A stretch of DNA of 64,000 bases from Microbacterium terregens. GTDB lineage: Bacteria; Pseudomonadota; Alphaproteobacteria; Sphingomonadales; Sphingomonadaceae. Of this stretch, positions 54,538 to 63,346 are shown piece by piece. The position numbers and the translations under genes are program-made. The DNA lies in NCBI RefSeq assembly GCF_027922045.1, contig NZ_BSEX01000018.1:68724-132723 (forward strand), in the 5' to 3' direction. Each line of letters begins with the position of its first letter. The first letter of the stretch is position 1. The notes under the pieces were generated by a model. That model was given only the letters and a program-made list of their open reading frames with translations, was not told the origin of the DNA and made no database searches.

Positions 54538-56999
54538 GCGATTTCCTCCTCACGAACGGGGGTGAACGCCGCCATGTGGGCATGCTGCGCGCGCTCCTGC
54601 CCGGCGACGCGCTCTGCCCAAGGATCCTCCTGGCTGAAGCGCTGCGAATGCAGGAAGCGCGCGGTCAGCGCTTCGCGGCCCTGCGCATCTTCCACGATGC
54701 GTGCCTTGAGGTAATCGAGCCCGACGCGTTCCAGCCACGGGGCGGTGCGTTCCAGATACCGCGCCTCCTCGCGGTACAGCTGGATAAACGCGGCGCAATA
54801 CGCCATCGCCTCCGCCTCGGTGGCGACCTTGCACAGCAGGTCGGTGGCGCGCACCTTGATCCCGCCATTGCCGCCGACATGCAGCTCATAGCCGCTATCG
54901 ACACACACCACGCCAAAGTCCTTGATCGTCGCCTCGGCGCAATTGCGGGGACATCCCGAGACCGCGATCTTGAACTTGTGCGGCATCCATGAGCCCCAGC
55001 TCATCCGCTCGAGCTTCACGCCGAGCCCGGTCGAATCCTGCGTGCCGAAGCGGCACCATTCGGAGCCGACACAGGTCTTCACCGTGCGCAGCGACTTGCC
55101 ATAGGCATGGCCGGAGACCATCCCGGCGGCGTTGAGATCGGCCCAGACGGCGGGCAGATCCTCTTTCTTGATCCCAAAGATGTCGAGCCGCTGCCCTCCC
55201 GTCACCTTAACCATGGGTGCGTCATATTTCTCGACCACATCCGCGATCGCGCGGAGTTCGCGTGGGTTGGTAAGCCCGCCCCACATGCGCGGCACGACCG
55301 AGTAGGTGCCGTCCTTCTGGATGTTGGCGTGCATGCGTTCGTTGACGAAGCGGCTCTGTTGGTCATCCTGATATTCGCCCGGCCACGCGCAGAGCAGATA
55401 ATAGTTCAGCGCAGGCCGGCAGGAGGAACAGCCGTCGGGGGTGCTCCAATGCAGCTTCTGCATCACCTCCGGGATCGAGCGCATTCCCTGCGCGACGATC
55501 TCGCGGCGGACATCATCATGGCCGAAGCTGGTGCACTCGCACATCGTCTTGGCACCGGTCTGGACGTCATCGCCGAGCGTCAGTGCCAGCAGGTTTTCGA
55601 CGATACCGGTACACGACCCGCAACTCGCCGACGCCTTGCAGCCGGCGCGCACCGCGTCGATGCTCGCGGCACCGTCGGCGATGCAGGCCACCACCTGGCC
55701 CTTGCTGACGCCGTTGCAGCCGCAGATCTCGGCATCGTCCGAGAGCGCCGCAACGGCCGCCTTAGGGTCCGCTTGCCCCCCTCCCTGGGCATAGATCTGG
55801 CCGAAAATCAGGAGGTCGCGCAGTTCGGAAATCTCGTCCTGCTTCTTGAGCAGGTCGAAATACCAGCTGCCATCCGCGGTATCGCCATACAGCACCGCGC
55901 CTATGATGCGGTCGTTCCGGACCACCACGCGCTTGTAGACTCCGCGGCTGGCGTCGCGCAGCACGATGTCCTCGGCACCATTGCCGCCGGAGAAGTCGCC
56001 CGCGGAGAACACGTCGATGCCCGATACCTTAAGCTTGGTCGACGTGACCGAACCCTTGTAGCCTGTGGGTCGCTCGGTCAGCCCATCGGCGAGGGCGCGA
56101 CACATGTCCCACAGCGGCGCGACGAGGCCATAGACCTGCCCGTCGTGTTCGACGCACTCCCCGACCGCCAGGATGTCGGGGTCGCTGGTCACCAGATGGT
56201 CATCGACCTTGATGCCACGCGCGACCTCGAGCCCGGCGGCCCGCGCGAGCGTGGTGCTCGGCCGGATGCCGACCGCCATCACCACCAGACTCGCCGGGAT
56301 CAAGCGCCCGTCCTTGAGCCGCACGCCCTCGACGGTGTCCCCGCCGACGATCTCGGCAGTGTCCGCGCCGGTCAGGATGGTCTGTCCGCGCGCTTCGAGC
56401 GCCGACCGGAGGAGCCAGCTTGCCGCTTCGTCAAGCTGCCGCTCCATCAGCGTGGGCATCAGGTGGAGTACGGTCACCTTCATGCCACGCAAGGAGAGCC
56501 CGTGCGCTGCTTCCAGACCGAGCAGGCCGCCGCCGATCACCACCGCCTCGCCGCCGCGCTGGGCCGCCGCGAGCATCGCGTCCACGTCGTTCATGTCGCG
56601 GAAGCTGACCACCCCGGGCAGGTCCTTGCCGGGAACGGGGATGATAAAGGGGTCGGAGCCGGTTGCGATCAGCAGCTTGTCGTACTGCACGGTGCGGCCG
56701 CTGCGCGAGGTCACGGTCTTTGCCGCGCGATCGATCGCCGTCACCGGATCGCCCGCCACCAGCTCGATGCCGTTGTCGCGGTACCAGTCGGGTCCGTTGA
56801 TCACGATGTCGTCGAACGTCTTCTCGCCCGCCAGCAGGGGGGAGAGCATGATGCGATTATAGTTCACATGCGGCTCGGCGCCGAAGATGGTGACACGGTA
56901 GCGGTCGGGATCGCGGGCGAGCAGTTCCTCGATCGCACGGCAGCCGGCCATGCCGTTGCCGATCACGACGAGGTGCGGGCGCTTGATGTGGTGCGTCAT
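54534..56999 (-). CDS. nirB: NADH-dependent nitrite reductase large subunit
   Basis: An 821-residue cytoplasmic enzyme reducing nitrite to ammonium. The N-terminus is an FAD/NAD(P)H oxidoreductase (LVVIGNGMAGCRA near residue 10 and AVVIGGGLLGLEAA near 150). Two BFD-like [2Fe-2S] domains follow (ICGCNGVSKGQ with SCGSC, and MCECTSF with GCSSCRPALNYY, about 420-545). The sulfite/nitrite reductase domain has the siroheme/[4Fe-4S] cysteines in CVGSEWCRFG and SGCPRNCAEATIKD. Full length for the family. It starts 48 bases after narK and is coupled to nirD. Confidence 0.95.
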   Translation of the reverse strand: MTHHIKRPHLVVIGNGMAGCRAIEELLARDPDRYRVTIFGAEPHVNYNRIMLSPLLAGEKTFDDIVINGPDWYRDNGIELVAGDPVTAIDRAAKTVTSRSGRTVQYDKLLIATGSDPFIIPVPGKDLPGVVSFRDMNDVDAMLAAAQRGGEAVVIGGGLLGLEAAHGLSLRGMKVTVLHLMPTLMERQLDEAASWLLRSALEARGQTILTGADTAEIVGGDTVEGVRLKDGRLIPASLVVMAVGIRPSTTLARAAGLEVARGIKVDDHLVTSDPDILAVGECVEHDGQVYGLVAPLWDMCRALADGLTERPTGYKGSVTSTKLKVSGIDVFSAGDFSGGNGAEDIVLRDASRGVYKRVVVRNDRIIGAVLYGDTADGSWYFDLLKKQDEISELRDLLIFGQIYAQGGGQADPKAAVAALSDDAEICGCNGVSKGQVVACIADGAASIDAVRAGCKASASCGSCTGIVENLLALTLGDDVQTGAKTMCECTSFGHDDVRREIVAQGMRSIPEVMQKLHWSTPDGCSSCRPALNYYLLCAWPGEYQDDQQSRFVNERMHANIQKDGTYSVVPRMWGGLTNPRELRAIADVVEKYDAPMVKVTGGQRLDIFGIKKEDLPAVWADLNAAGMVSGHAYGKSLRTVKTCVGSEWCRFGTQDSTGLGVKLERMSWGSWMPHKFKIAVSGCPRNCAEATIKDFGVVCVDSGYELHVGGNGGIKVRATDLLCKVATEAEAMAYCAAFIQLYREEARYLERTAPWLERVGLDYLKARIVEDAQGREALTARFLHSQRFSQEDPWAERVAGQERAQHAHMAAFTPVREEEIA

Positions 57000-57047
57000 G
57001 GATGCAGCCTCACAGCTTGGATCGAACGTGGGAGAGCGGCGCGGGCA

Positions 57048-58331
57048 CTAGATCCGCACGCCGGCAGCGGCAGCCCAACGGACGCGCCACCGGGCCTTGA
57101 CGAAGGTCAGCCCGGCCAGTGCGACGAGCGTCAGCATGGCGAAGACCAGGAAGCCGGGGCCGAACCCGCCGGTCACTTGCCGCGCGAACCCGAGCGAGGA
57201 GGCGAGATAGAAACCACCAACGCCGCCTGCCATGCCCACCAGTCCGGTGAGGATGCCGATCTCCTTGCCGAACCGCTGCGGCACGAGCTGGAACACGGCA
57301 CCGTTTCCCGTTCCAAGGGCCAGCATTGCGACCACGAAAAGTCCCAGTGCGGCACCAAGATTGGCAGGAGACGTGCTGACGCCCAGCAGCGCGAAGGCGG
57401 CGACGGCATAGACTGCAGTCAACGTGGCCACGCCCCCGATCCGATCCGCGAGTGCACCGCCGAGCGGCCGGACGAGCGATCCCGCGAACACGCAAGCCGC
57501 CGTGCAATGGCCCGCGGTGACGGGGCTCAGCGCGAACGCGTCCGAGAAATAGATGGTGAGCGAGGAGGCGAGCCCGGAAAAGCCGCCAAAGGTCACACCA
57601 TAGAAGAGCATGAACCACCAGGCATCGGCCGTGCGCAGCGGCTCCAGATACGCGCTGAGCGGCCGGGGCGCTGGCTGGTCGGGCGCGTCTTTCGCCAGCA
57701 CGATGAAGACGACGAGCACGAGCGTCAGCGGGATGCAGGCGAGACCGAGCACCGCATTCCAGCCGAACGTGATGGCTAGTGCAGGCGCGAACAAGGCGGC
57801 GAGAACGGTGCCCGAATTGCCCATTCCGGCGATGCCCATCGCCTTGCCCTGATGCTCGGGTGGGTACCAGCGGCTGGCGAGCGGGAGTGCGACGGCGAAG
57901 CTTGCACCTGCGAAACCGAGGATGATCCCCAATGCGAGGGTCCCGGCGAAACTGTGGACGCCGAGCGACCAGCCGGCGAACAGCCCTGCGATCACGATCA
58001 GCTGGCCGATGACGCCGGTCCGCTTGGGCCCGGTCCGGTCGGCGAGCAGACCGACGACCAACCGCAGCATGGCGCCGGCAAGGGTGGGCGTCGCAACCAT
58101 CAGCCCCTTCTGCGCCGGGCTGAGTCCCAGGTCGGCCGCGATCTGGGGGGCGAGCGGCCCCAGCAACACCCAAACCATGAAGGCAAGGTCGAAGTATAAA
58201 AAGGCGGCGATCAGCGTCGGCGTGTGGCCGCTACTCCAGAAGTCCGACTTCTTGCGCTTCGGACCGAAATCGATGTCCGCACCGCCTCCGATCCAGCCGA
58301 AGCCTTCGTGCAACAGTTCCGCGACCTTCAT
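57048..58331 (-). CDS. narK: MFS nitrate/nitrite transporter
   Basis: A 427-residue NarK/NasA-type nitrate transporter with about 12 helices. The nitrate signature segments appear as GFAGASFAVALPLASRWYPPEHQGKAMGI (positions about 130-160) and GNGAVFQLVPQRFGKEIG. It is the first structural gene of the nitrate operon. ATG 58331 has GGAG 8 bases upstream; an earlier ATG at 58346 is less well placed. An RNA leader with two hexaloop hairpins and a terminator precedes it, so its expression should depend on antitermination. Confidence 0.92.
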   Translation of the reverse strand: MKVAELLHEGFGWIGGGADIDFGPKRKKSDFWSSGHTPTLIAAFLYFDLAFMVWVLLGPLAPQIAADLGLSPAQKGLMVATPTLAGAMLRLVVGLLADRTGPKRTGVIGQLIVIAGLFAGWSLGVHSFAGTLALGIILGFAGASFAVALPLASRWYPPEHQGKAMGIAGMGNSGTVLAALFAPALAITFGWNAVLGLACIPLTLVLVVFIVLAKDAPDQPAPRPLSAYLEPLRTADAWWFMLFYGVTFGGFSGLASSLTIYFSDAFALSPVTAGHCTAACVFAGSLVRPLGGALADRIGGVATLTAVYAVAAFALLGVSTSPANLGAALGLFVVAMLALGTGNGAVFQLVPQRFGKEIGILTGLVGMAGGVGGFYLASSLGFARQVTGGFGPGFLVFAMLTLVALAGLTFVKARWRVRWAAAAGVRI

Positions 58332-58360
58332 CCGCACTGCTCCCATGTGCCGCAGACACG

Positions 58361-58412
58361 AAAAAAGCCGCCTCCGACCTCCCGCCTCAAGCGGTGATCG
58401 GACAGCGGCTTT
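58361..58412 (-). terminator. Leader terminator of the nitrate operon
   Basis: On the minus strand AAAGCCGC (58412-58405) pairs with GCGGCTTT (58371-58364), followed by a T-run (58366-58361). Inner stems CCGA/TCGG and CCGC/GCGG lengthen it. It ends 29 bases before the narK ATG, so transcription stops before narK unless antitermination occurs. Confidence 0.8.
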
Positions 58413-58433
58413 GCTGTCTGACAGTGGAGAACC

Positions 58434-58483
58434 GCACCAACGTTGGCGCAATCATCCGATGCTGGCGCCTGTTCGTTCAGGCG
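58434..58483 (-). ncRNA. ANTAR-target leader RNA (two hexaloop hairpins) upstream of narK
   Basis: On the minus strand, hairpin P1 is CGCCTG-AACGAA-CAGGCG (58483-58466) and hairpin P2 is GCGCC-AACGTT-GGTGC (58449-58434), 16 bases apart. Both loops are six bases with A at position 1 and G at position 4, the key bases of ANTAR targets. A terminator follows 21 bases downstream. The ANTAR protein NasT is encoded just upstream (59738-60319). Confidence 0.85.
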
Positions 58484-58532
58484 TCATGGGAGAAGCTGAC
58501 GCGTTTGGCGCCACTTCGCAAGTGCAAAAACT

Positions 58533-59741
58533 TCACGACTGTCGCAGGGCCTTCAGATAGCCGGCCACATCCTCCGGATCGAAGGCGAGTCCATCGAAGA
58601 ACCGGTCTGGCGCCAGTGTCAGAGTGCCTTGGTGCGAAGCGGCCGGCATCGGCTGTGCGAGCGCGCCCTCCACTTTCATGCTTGCCCCGGGCATCGCGAC
58701 TCCGCTTCCGGCGAGCGCGCGGCGATAGAGGTCGGAGCGGAACACGCCGGCCGCTGCGCGCTCAGCCTCTGGGCTGGGAGCCACCATCTGCCAGCGGACG
58801 AGCTGCGAATAGATCCACAGCGCCTGACTGCGCCACGGGAAGTTGGCCGCGCCGCGGTGAAACACCAGGAAGTCGGGCAGGCTTACCGGCTCGTCGCCTC
58901 GCCGGAGCGGCATGCGACCGGTCAGCGCCTGGCCAATCAAGCTTGGCGCCTGGTCGACGTATTCCGGTCTGGCGAGCAGCGCCGCCAGTTCTTCATGGTT
59001 GGCCGGATCGTCACACCACGCCGCGGCGCGATCGAGCGCGCGGAGGAGCCGGTCGAGGTCATCGCCATGGGCTTCGGCCCAATCCGCCCGGGTCGCCAGC
59101 ACCTTCTCGACGCCGCGCTGCCAGATGTTCACGCCTGCCGCGGCGATCTCCCCGATGCCTTCGGCCACGGAGACGCTGCTCCAGGGCTCACCCGCGATGA
59201 AGCCGTCGATCTCGCCCAATCGCAGCGCCTGGGTCATGAGTGACGGAGGCAGCACCCGCAGCGTCACGTCGCGATCGGGGTTGATCCCGGCATAGCCCAG
59301 CCAATAGCGCAACATCATCGCGTGGCTTGAAAAGCGGTGAACGATGCCGATGATCGGCTTGCGGCGATGCAGCCCGATCGCAGCGGCAAAATCGTGCGCC
59401 GTTGCGATCGGATCGGCGACCCGGTTCCGCGGATCGGGGTCGAGAGCCGCGGCTAATTCCGACGAGAGCGTCAGAGCGTTCCCGTTGTCGTTGAGTTTGA
59501 ACGGGGCGGCAATCGGGCACGGGGCTTGGCTGAGCCCCAGGGTCACGGCGACTGCGAGCGGCGCCAGCAGGTGCGCGCACTGCACCTGACCGTAGACCAG
59601 CCGATCGCGCACGGCCGCCCAGCTGGTGTCCCGCACCAGCCGAAGCGAAATCCCTTCCGCCTCCGCAAAACCGCGCTCGCGGGCTGCGACCAACGGCGCG
59701 CTGTCGGTAAGCGGGAGGAAAGCGATCGCGAGCGGCGTCAT
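58533..59741 (-). CDS. nasS: Cytoplasmic nitrate sensor NasS
   Basis: A 402-residue protein of the NrtA/CmpA substrate-binding family without a signal peptide, so it acts in the cytoplasm. Segments such as GFAEAEGISLRLVRDTSW, LLAPLAVAVTLG, FSSHAMMLRYWLGYAGINPDRD and GEIDGFIAGEPW match nitrate-binding members. In NasS/NasT systems it holds NasT inactive until nitrate or nitrite binds (established in Azotobacter and Paracoccus/Bradyrhizobium). It overlaps nasT by ATGA and precedes the leader of the nitrate operon by 50 bases. Confidence 0.9.
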   Translation of the reverse strand: MTPLAIAFLPLTDSAPLVAARERGFAEAEGISLRLVRDTSWAAVRDRLVYGQVQCAHLLAPLAVAVTLGLSQAPCPIAAPFKLNDNGNALTLSSELAAALDPDPRNRVADPIATAHDFAAAIGLHRRKPIIGIVHRFSSHAMMLRYWLGYAGINPDRDVTLRVLPPSLMTQALRLGEIDGFIAGEPWSSVSVAEGIGEIAAAGVNIWQRGVEKVLATRADWAEAHGDDLDRLLRALDRAAAWCDDPANHEELAALLARPEYVDQAPSLIGQALTGRMPLRRGDEPVSLPDFLVFHRGAANFPWRSQALWIYSQLVRWQMVAPSPEAERAAAGVFRSDLYRRALAGSGVAMPGASMKVEGALAQPMPAASHQGTLTLAPDRFFDGLAFDPEDVAGYLKALRQS

Positions 59742-60319
59742 CGCCCATCTCCCAGCAAGTCGGCGGCAGTAATCAGGGCCTCGGCCACCTCGACGATGCG
59801 GCGTCCCTGCTTCATTGCGGTGGTGCGCAGCAGCGCATAGGCGCCGGGCTCGTCGAGGCCGCGGCTCTTCATCAGAATGGCCTTGGCGCGGTCGATCGTC
59901 TTGCGATCGGCAAGCTCGGTGCGGGCCGCGTCGAGCTCTGCCTGCAGCTTGGAAAAGGCGTTGAAGCGCCGGATGGCGAGTTCGAGCACGGGCTTGATGC
60001 GCTCCTTGCGCAGCCCGTCCACGACATAGGCGGAGATCCCGGCGTCTATCGCGGCCCCAATCATCGAGTCGTCCGACTGGTCCACGAACATCGCGATCGG
60101 ACGCGCTAGTGCCCGGCTGACCGCGAGCATCTCCTCGAGCGAATCACGGCTGGCGTTGCCGAGGTTCATCAGCACGACGTCCGGCGCCATGCGTTCCAGC
60201 CGGGCGACGAAGGCACCCTGCGGAGGCACGACGTCGATCTCGTTGAAGCCCGCATCGCGGAGCCCTTCCTCAAGGATCGTGGCGCGCAAGCCGCTGTCGT
60301 CGATTATGGCGATACGCAA
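59738..60319 (-). CDS. nasT: ANTAR antiterminator NasT
   Basis: A 193-residue regulator: receiver-like domain (1-120) and C-terminal ANTAR RNA-binding domain (about 125-185, with LADRKTIDRAKAILMKSRGLDEPGAYALLR). It should bind the two hairpins in the narK leader and prevent termination when nitrate frees it from NasS. The acidic pair D7/D8 is kept, but the expected phospho-acceptor is Asn52 (VVLMNLG) in place of Asp, in line with control by protein binding instead of phosphorylation. Coupled to nasS by overlap. The 191-base gap upstream shows no identified site. Confidence 0.92.
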   Translation of the reverse strand: MRIAIIDDSGLRATILEEGLRDAGFNEIDVVPPQGAFVARLERMAPDVVLMNLGNASRDSLEEMLAVSRALARPIAMFVDQSDDSMIGAAIDAGISAYVVDGLRKERIKPVLELAIRRFNAFSKLQAELDAARTELADRKTIDRAKAILMKSRGLDEPGAYALLRTTAMKQGRRIVEVAEALITAADLLGDGR

Positions 60320-60510
60320 CCGTGGCCCCCAGCCTTACGCACGCGAAGCTAGCGGCCGCAGGATCAACGTCAACGCCGCCGTGCATTGCCGGTGATTGCG
60401 AAACCGGTCCGACTGATCCGGATGCTTCTCCAGCATGCCCGCCCGTTTCCCGCTCGGAGTGATTTTGTCGGCCCGAACCCAATGCTTCGGCAGCCGGGGA
60501 GCACCGCGCT

Positions 60511-61137
60511 TTAGTCAGGAGTATCCTCAACGAGCAACACGTGGAGGAAGCGCGGGCCATGCGCGCCGCGCACATATTGCCCTTCGATGTCGGTGGTGCC
60601 GGACACGCCGGTCACCCAATAGTGGGCGCGCACATCCCGCAGATGCGCAGGGATGTCTTCGAGCTGGGCCACGATCGTTCGCGCCTCGACCACCACCAGG
60701 TGATGGAGCGTCAGGAAGTTCGGCAGCATGGGCGCCGCAGGCCCGGTCTCGAAGATCAGCGAGCCCGTCTCGGCAACCGCGGACACCGCGCGCGCGATCG
60801 CCACCGGTTCGTCCGGGGCGCATGTCTCCCTGAGCGAAAAGCCGTTCCAGTCGCAGGTGCGCAGGCGCGGGTCCGGGGGCAGGTAGAGCGAGCGGGGGAG
60901 GGCGTTTGCGTCCAAATAAGCCGCTGCGGCGGCAGGAACCGCTGACCAGTCGCGCACGCGTTCGAAGGTGGCGGCCACGCTCGCAAGCCCCAGTTGGCCT
61001 AGGAACTGCGGGATGACGCGCCCAGGGGGTACCAGAGGACGCTCCGGGTCCTTTGCCAAAGTCGCCGCCTCCCGAGCGATCGCACCGCTCGGCCGCGAAC
61101 CTCCCAAGCGCCCGAGGATGGCGTCTCGTGCGCTCAC
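60511..61137 (-). CDS. lutC: L-lactate utilisation protein LutC (LUD domain)
   Basis: A 208-residue LUD-domain protein, third member of the LutABC L-lactate dehydrogenase complex. Motifs: SARDAILGRL at the N-terminus, AVAETGSLIFETG and LPNFLTLHHLVVVEA in the core, and GVSGTTDIEGQYVRGAHGP near the C-terminus. It overlaps lutB by ATGA. The LutC name is by family and position. Confidence 0.88.
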   Translation of the reverse strand: MSARDAILGRLGGSRPSGAIAREAATLAKDPERPLVPPGRVIPQFLGQLGLASVAATFERVRDWSAVPAAAAAYLDANALPRSLYLPPDPRLRTCDWNGFSLRETCAPDEPVAIARAVSAVAETGSLIFETGPAAPMLPNFLTLHHLVVVEARTIVAQLEDIPAHLRDVRAHYWVTGVSGTTDIEGQYVRGAHGPRFLHVLLVEDTPD

Positions 61138-62528
61138 CGGCGCCTCCCTTTTGCATATTGTTCCATGAAGGTCGTGCCCTCGGGTGCGGGAAGATCACGA
61201 TGCCGGGTCCACCCTCCCGCGAGCGGAAGTCGCGAGATCCAGCCCGCCCGCGCCGCCATGCGCATGGCGCGTACCGCGAGTGCGCTGCCGAGGCGGTAGA
61301 GCCGCGGATGGCGCACGCCCCACGCCCAGAGCCGCAGCGCCCGGCGGACTGTCTGCGGCTCCAGCCCCTCGCGCCAACTCTTCTCGCGCCAACCGCGCAA
61401 CAGAGTGGGGAGGGGGATGTTTACCGGGCAGACCTCCTGGCACTTGCCGTTCATCGTGCAGGCGTGAACCAGGTCCCGGTTTGCCGACAGTCCGTCGAGG
61501 GCGGGCGTCAGCACCGCACCCATGGGCCCGGGATAGGTGCCGCCATAGGCGTGGCCGCCGATCTGCCGAAACACCACGCAATGGTTCATGCAGGCGCCGC
61601 ACCGGATGCAGCGCAGCATCTCCGCGAGGCCGCTTTCGCGCATGTCCGTGCGGCCGTTGTCGACCAGCACGATGTGCATTTCTTCCGGACCGTCGCGATC
61701 ACCGGCACGCTTCGGCCCGGTGTAGAAGGTGGTGTATTGGGTGAGCGCCGCTCCGGTGGCCGACCGGGCCAGCATCCGCAGCATGTGGATGGCGTGCGGC
61801 AGGGACGGCACCACCTTCTCGATGCCGGCGGTTGCGATGTGGACACGCGGCGGCACGATCGAGAGCTCCGCATTGCCCTCGTTCGTCACGGTGCAGACGC
61901 TGCCGGTGTCCGCAATCAGGAAGTTCGCGCCGGAGATGCCCACGTCCGCGCCCAGCATTGCCGAGCGAAGGTGACGGCGGGCGCTTTCGGCCATCGCCGC
62001 AATCGTTTCTTCCAGATGCGGCTCGCGGTGCCGGGCACGAAAGAGCGCAGATACCTGCTCGCGCGTCTTGTGCATCGCCGGCCATACGATGTGCGAGGGC
62101 CGCTCGCCGGCCAGCTGGATGATGTGCTCGGCAAGATCCGTCTCGATCCGTTCGATCCCGGCTTGGGCGAGCGCATGGGGAAGGCCGATCTCTTCCCCCA
62201 GCATCGACTTCGACCGCGCGACGGAATGCGCGCCGGCACGCTTGCAGATGTCGACGACGATCTCGCAGGCTTCCTCGGCGGTGCGCGCCCAGTGGACGGT
62301 GGCGCCGGCCGCCTGCGCATTGGCCTCGAATTCCTGAAGATAGTGGCCGAGATTCGCGACGACATGGTCCTTGATCGCCGCTGCACGGGTCCGTGCCGCC
62401 TCGAAATCCGGAAAGGCGGTGACGGCAATCGCGCGCTTGGCCTCGGCGGTACCAGCGGTACGTTCGACCGCGATCTTCAGGACGGGGTCGGCGAGTGCGT
62501 GCTCGACCCGCCGGGTGAAGCCGCTCAC
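61134..62528 (-). CDS. lutB: L-lactate utilisation iron-sulfur protein LutB
   Basis: A 464-residue protein with an N-terminal LUD-like region (ARSKSMLGEEIGL, SGANFLIADTGSVCTVTNEGN) and two [4Fe-4S] motifs, CIRCGACMNHC near residue 305 and CTMNGKCQEVC near 355, each followed by Pro. It should pass electrons from lactate to the quinone pool within LutABC. It overlaps both neighbours by ATGA and sits in the middle of the operon. Length is normal. Confidence 0.92.
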   Translation of the reverse strand: MSGFTRRVEHALADPVLKIAVERTAGTAEAKRAIAVTAFPDFEAARTRAAAIKDHVVANLGHYLQEFEANAQAAGATVHWARTAEEACEIVVDICKRAGAHSVARSKSMLGEEIGLPHALAQAGIERIETDLAEHIIQLAGERPSHIVWPAMHKTREQVSALFRARHREPHLEETIAAMAESARRHLRSAMLGADVGISGANFLIADTGSVCTVTNEGNAELSIVPPRVHIATAGIEKVVPSLPHAIHMLRMLARSATGAALTQYTTFYTGPKRAGDRDGPEEMHIVLVDNGRTDMRESGLAEMLRCIRCGACMNHCVVFRQIGGHAYGGTYPGPMGAVLTPALDGLSANRDLVHACTMNGKCQEVCPVNIPLPTLLRGWREKSWREGLEPQTVRRALRLWAWGVRHPRLYRLGSALAVRAMRMAARAGWISRLPLAGGWTRHRDLPAPEGTTFMEQYAKGRRR

Positions 62529-63289
62529 GGCGCCTCGCCGATGGCAGGGCCGTCGGCCATGCCTGCCAGCACCTCGACGGTGTGAAACGCGCGGGTAGAT
62601 GCACCGCGTCGGTGAAGCTTTCCCGCCATGTTCATCAGGCAGCCGAGGTCGCCCGACAGCAGCAGGTCCGCGCCGCTGGCCTCGATCGCCGCAGCTTTCT
62701 CATCGACGATCGCGTTCGAGATGCTGGGGTATTTGACGCAAAAGGTGCCGCCGAAGCCGCAGCAGGTCTCCGCGCCGGCAAGCGGCACCTGCCGCAGCCC
62801 CTTCACGTGGGAGAGCAGCCGCCGTGGCTGCTGCTTGATCCCCAGTTCGCGCAAGCCCGAGCAACTGTCGTGATAGGCGACGCTCGCCTCTAGCGCAGCA
62901 CTTGGCCGCCAATCGCAGACCTGGTCGAGATAGGTGAGAATCTCGTACGTTCGCGACGCCAGGGCTTGCGCGCGGGGCAGCCAGGCCGGATCGTTCGCGA
63001 GCAACTCGGGATAGTGGGAGGCGATCGTCGCCGCGCAGGACCCACTCGGCACCACCACCGCTTCATACGGCTCGAGCAGCGCGATGGTTTGCCGCGCGAT
63101 GACGGCCGCCCCCTTAGCATCCCCGGAGTTCAGCGCCGGCTGCCCGCAACAGGTCTGTTCGGCCGGCACCACCACCTCGCATCCCGCATCCTCCAGCGCG
63201 GCGAGCGCCGCAAAGCCGATGCGCGGTCGCATGGCATCCACCAGACAGGTGACGAAGAGCGCGACGCAGGGGCGGGGGGAAGGGGGCAT
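62525..63289 (-). CDS. lutA: L-lactate utilisation protein LutA (CCG domains)
   Basis: A 254-residue protein with two cysteine-rich CCG-type domains: QTCCGQPALNSGD near residue 45 and ETCCGFGGTFCVKYPSIS near 180, each able to bind an iron-sulfur centre. The GlpC-like layout and the position before lutB support LutA. The ATG at 63289 is used; a TTG at 63307 has no ribosome site. It follows the SDR gene by 57 bases on the same strand, so the four genes form one operon. Confidence 0.92.
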   Translation of the reverse strand: MPPSPRPCVALFVTCLVDAMRPRIGFAALAALEDAGCEVVVPAEQTCCGQPALNSGDAKGAAVIARQTIALLEPYEAVVVPSGSCAATIASHYPELLANDPAWLPRAQALASRTYEILTYLDQVCDWRPSAALEASVAYHDSCSGLRELGIKQQPRRLLSHVKGLRQVPLAGAETCCGFGGTFCVKYPSISNAIVDEKAAAIEASGADLLLSGDLGCLMNMAGKLHRRGASTRAFHTVEVLAGMADGPAIGEAP

Positions 63290-63346
63290 GTCAGGCTGCG
63301 GTGGCAACCGGCGTCGCGGAACGGGCGGGGACGGGGATGCCCGTCC

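Noticed and set aside
52385..57779. Long plus-strand open frames opposite nasA, nirB and narK
   Set aside because: They mirror well-conserved enzymes on the minus strand and their translations are Arg/His/Gly-rich without motifs.
58495..58525. Possible sigma-54 promoter before the nitrate leader
   Set aside because: A GG and a G occur at about the right distance on the minus strand, but the required -12 GC is not present at the correct spacing.
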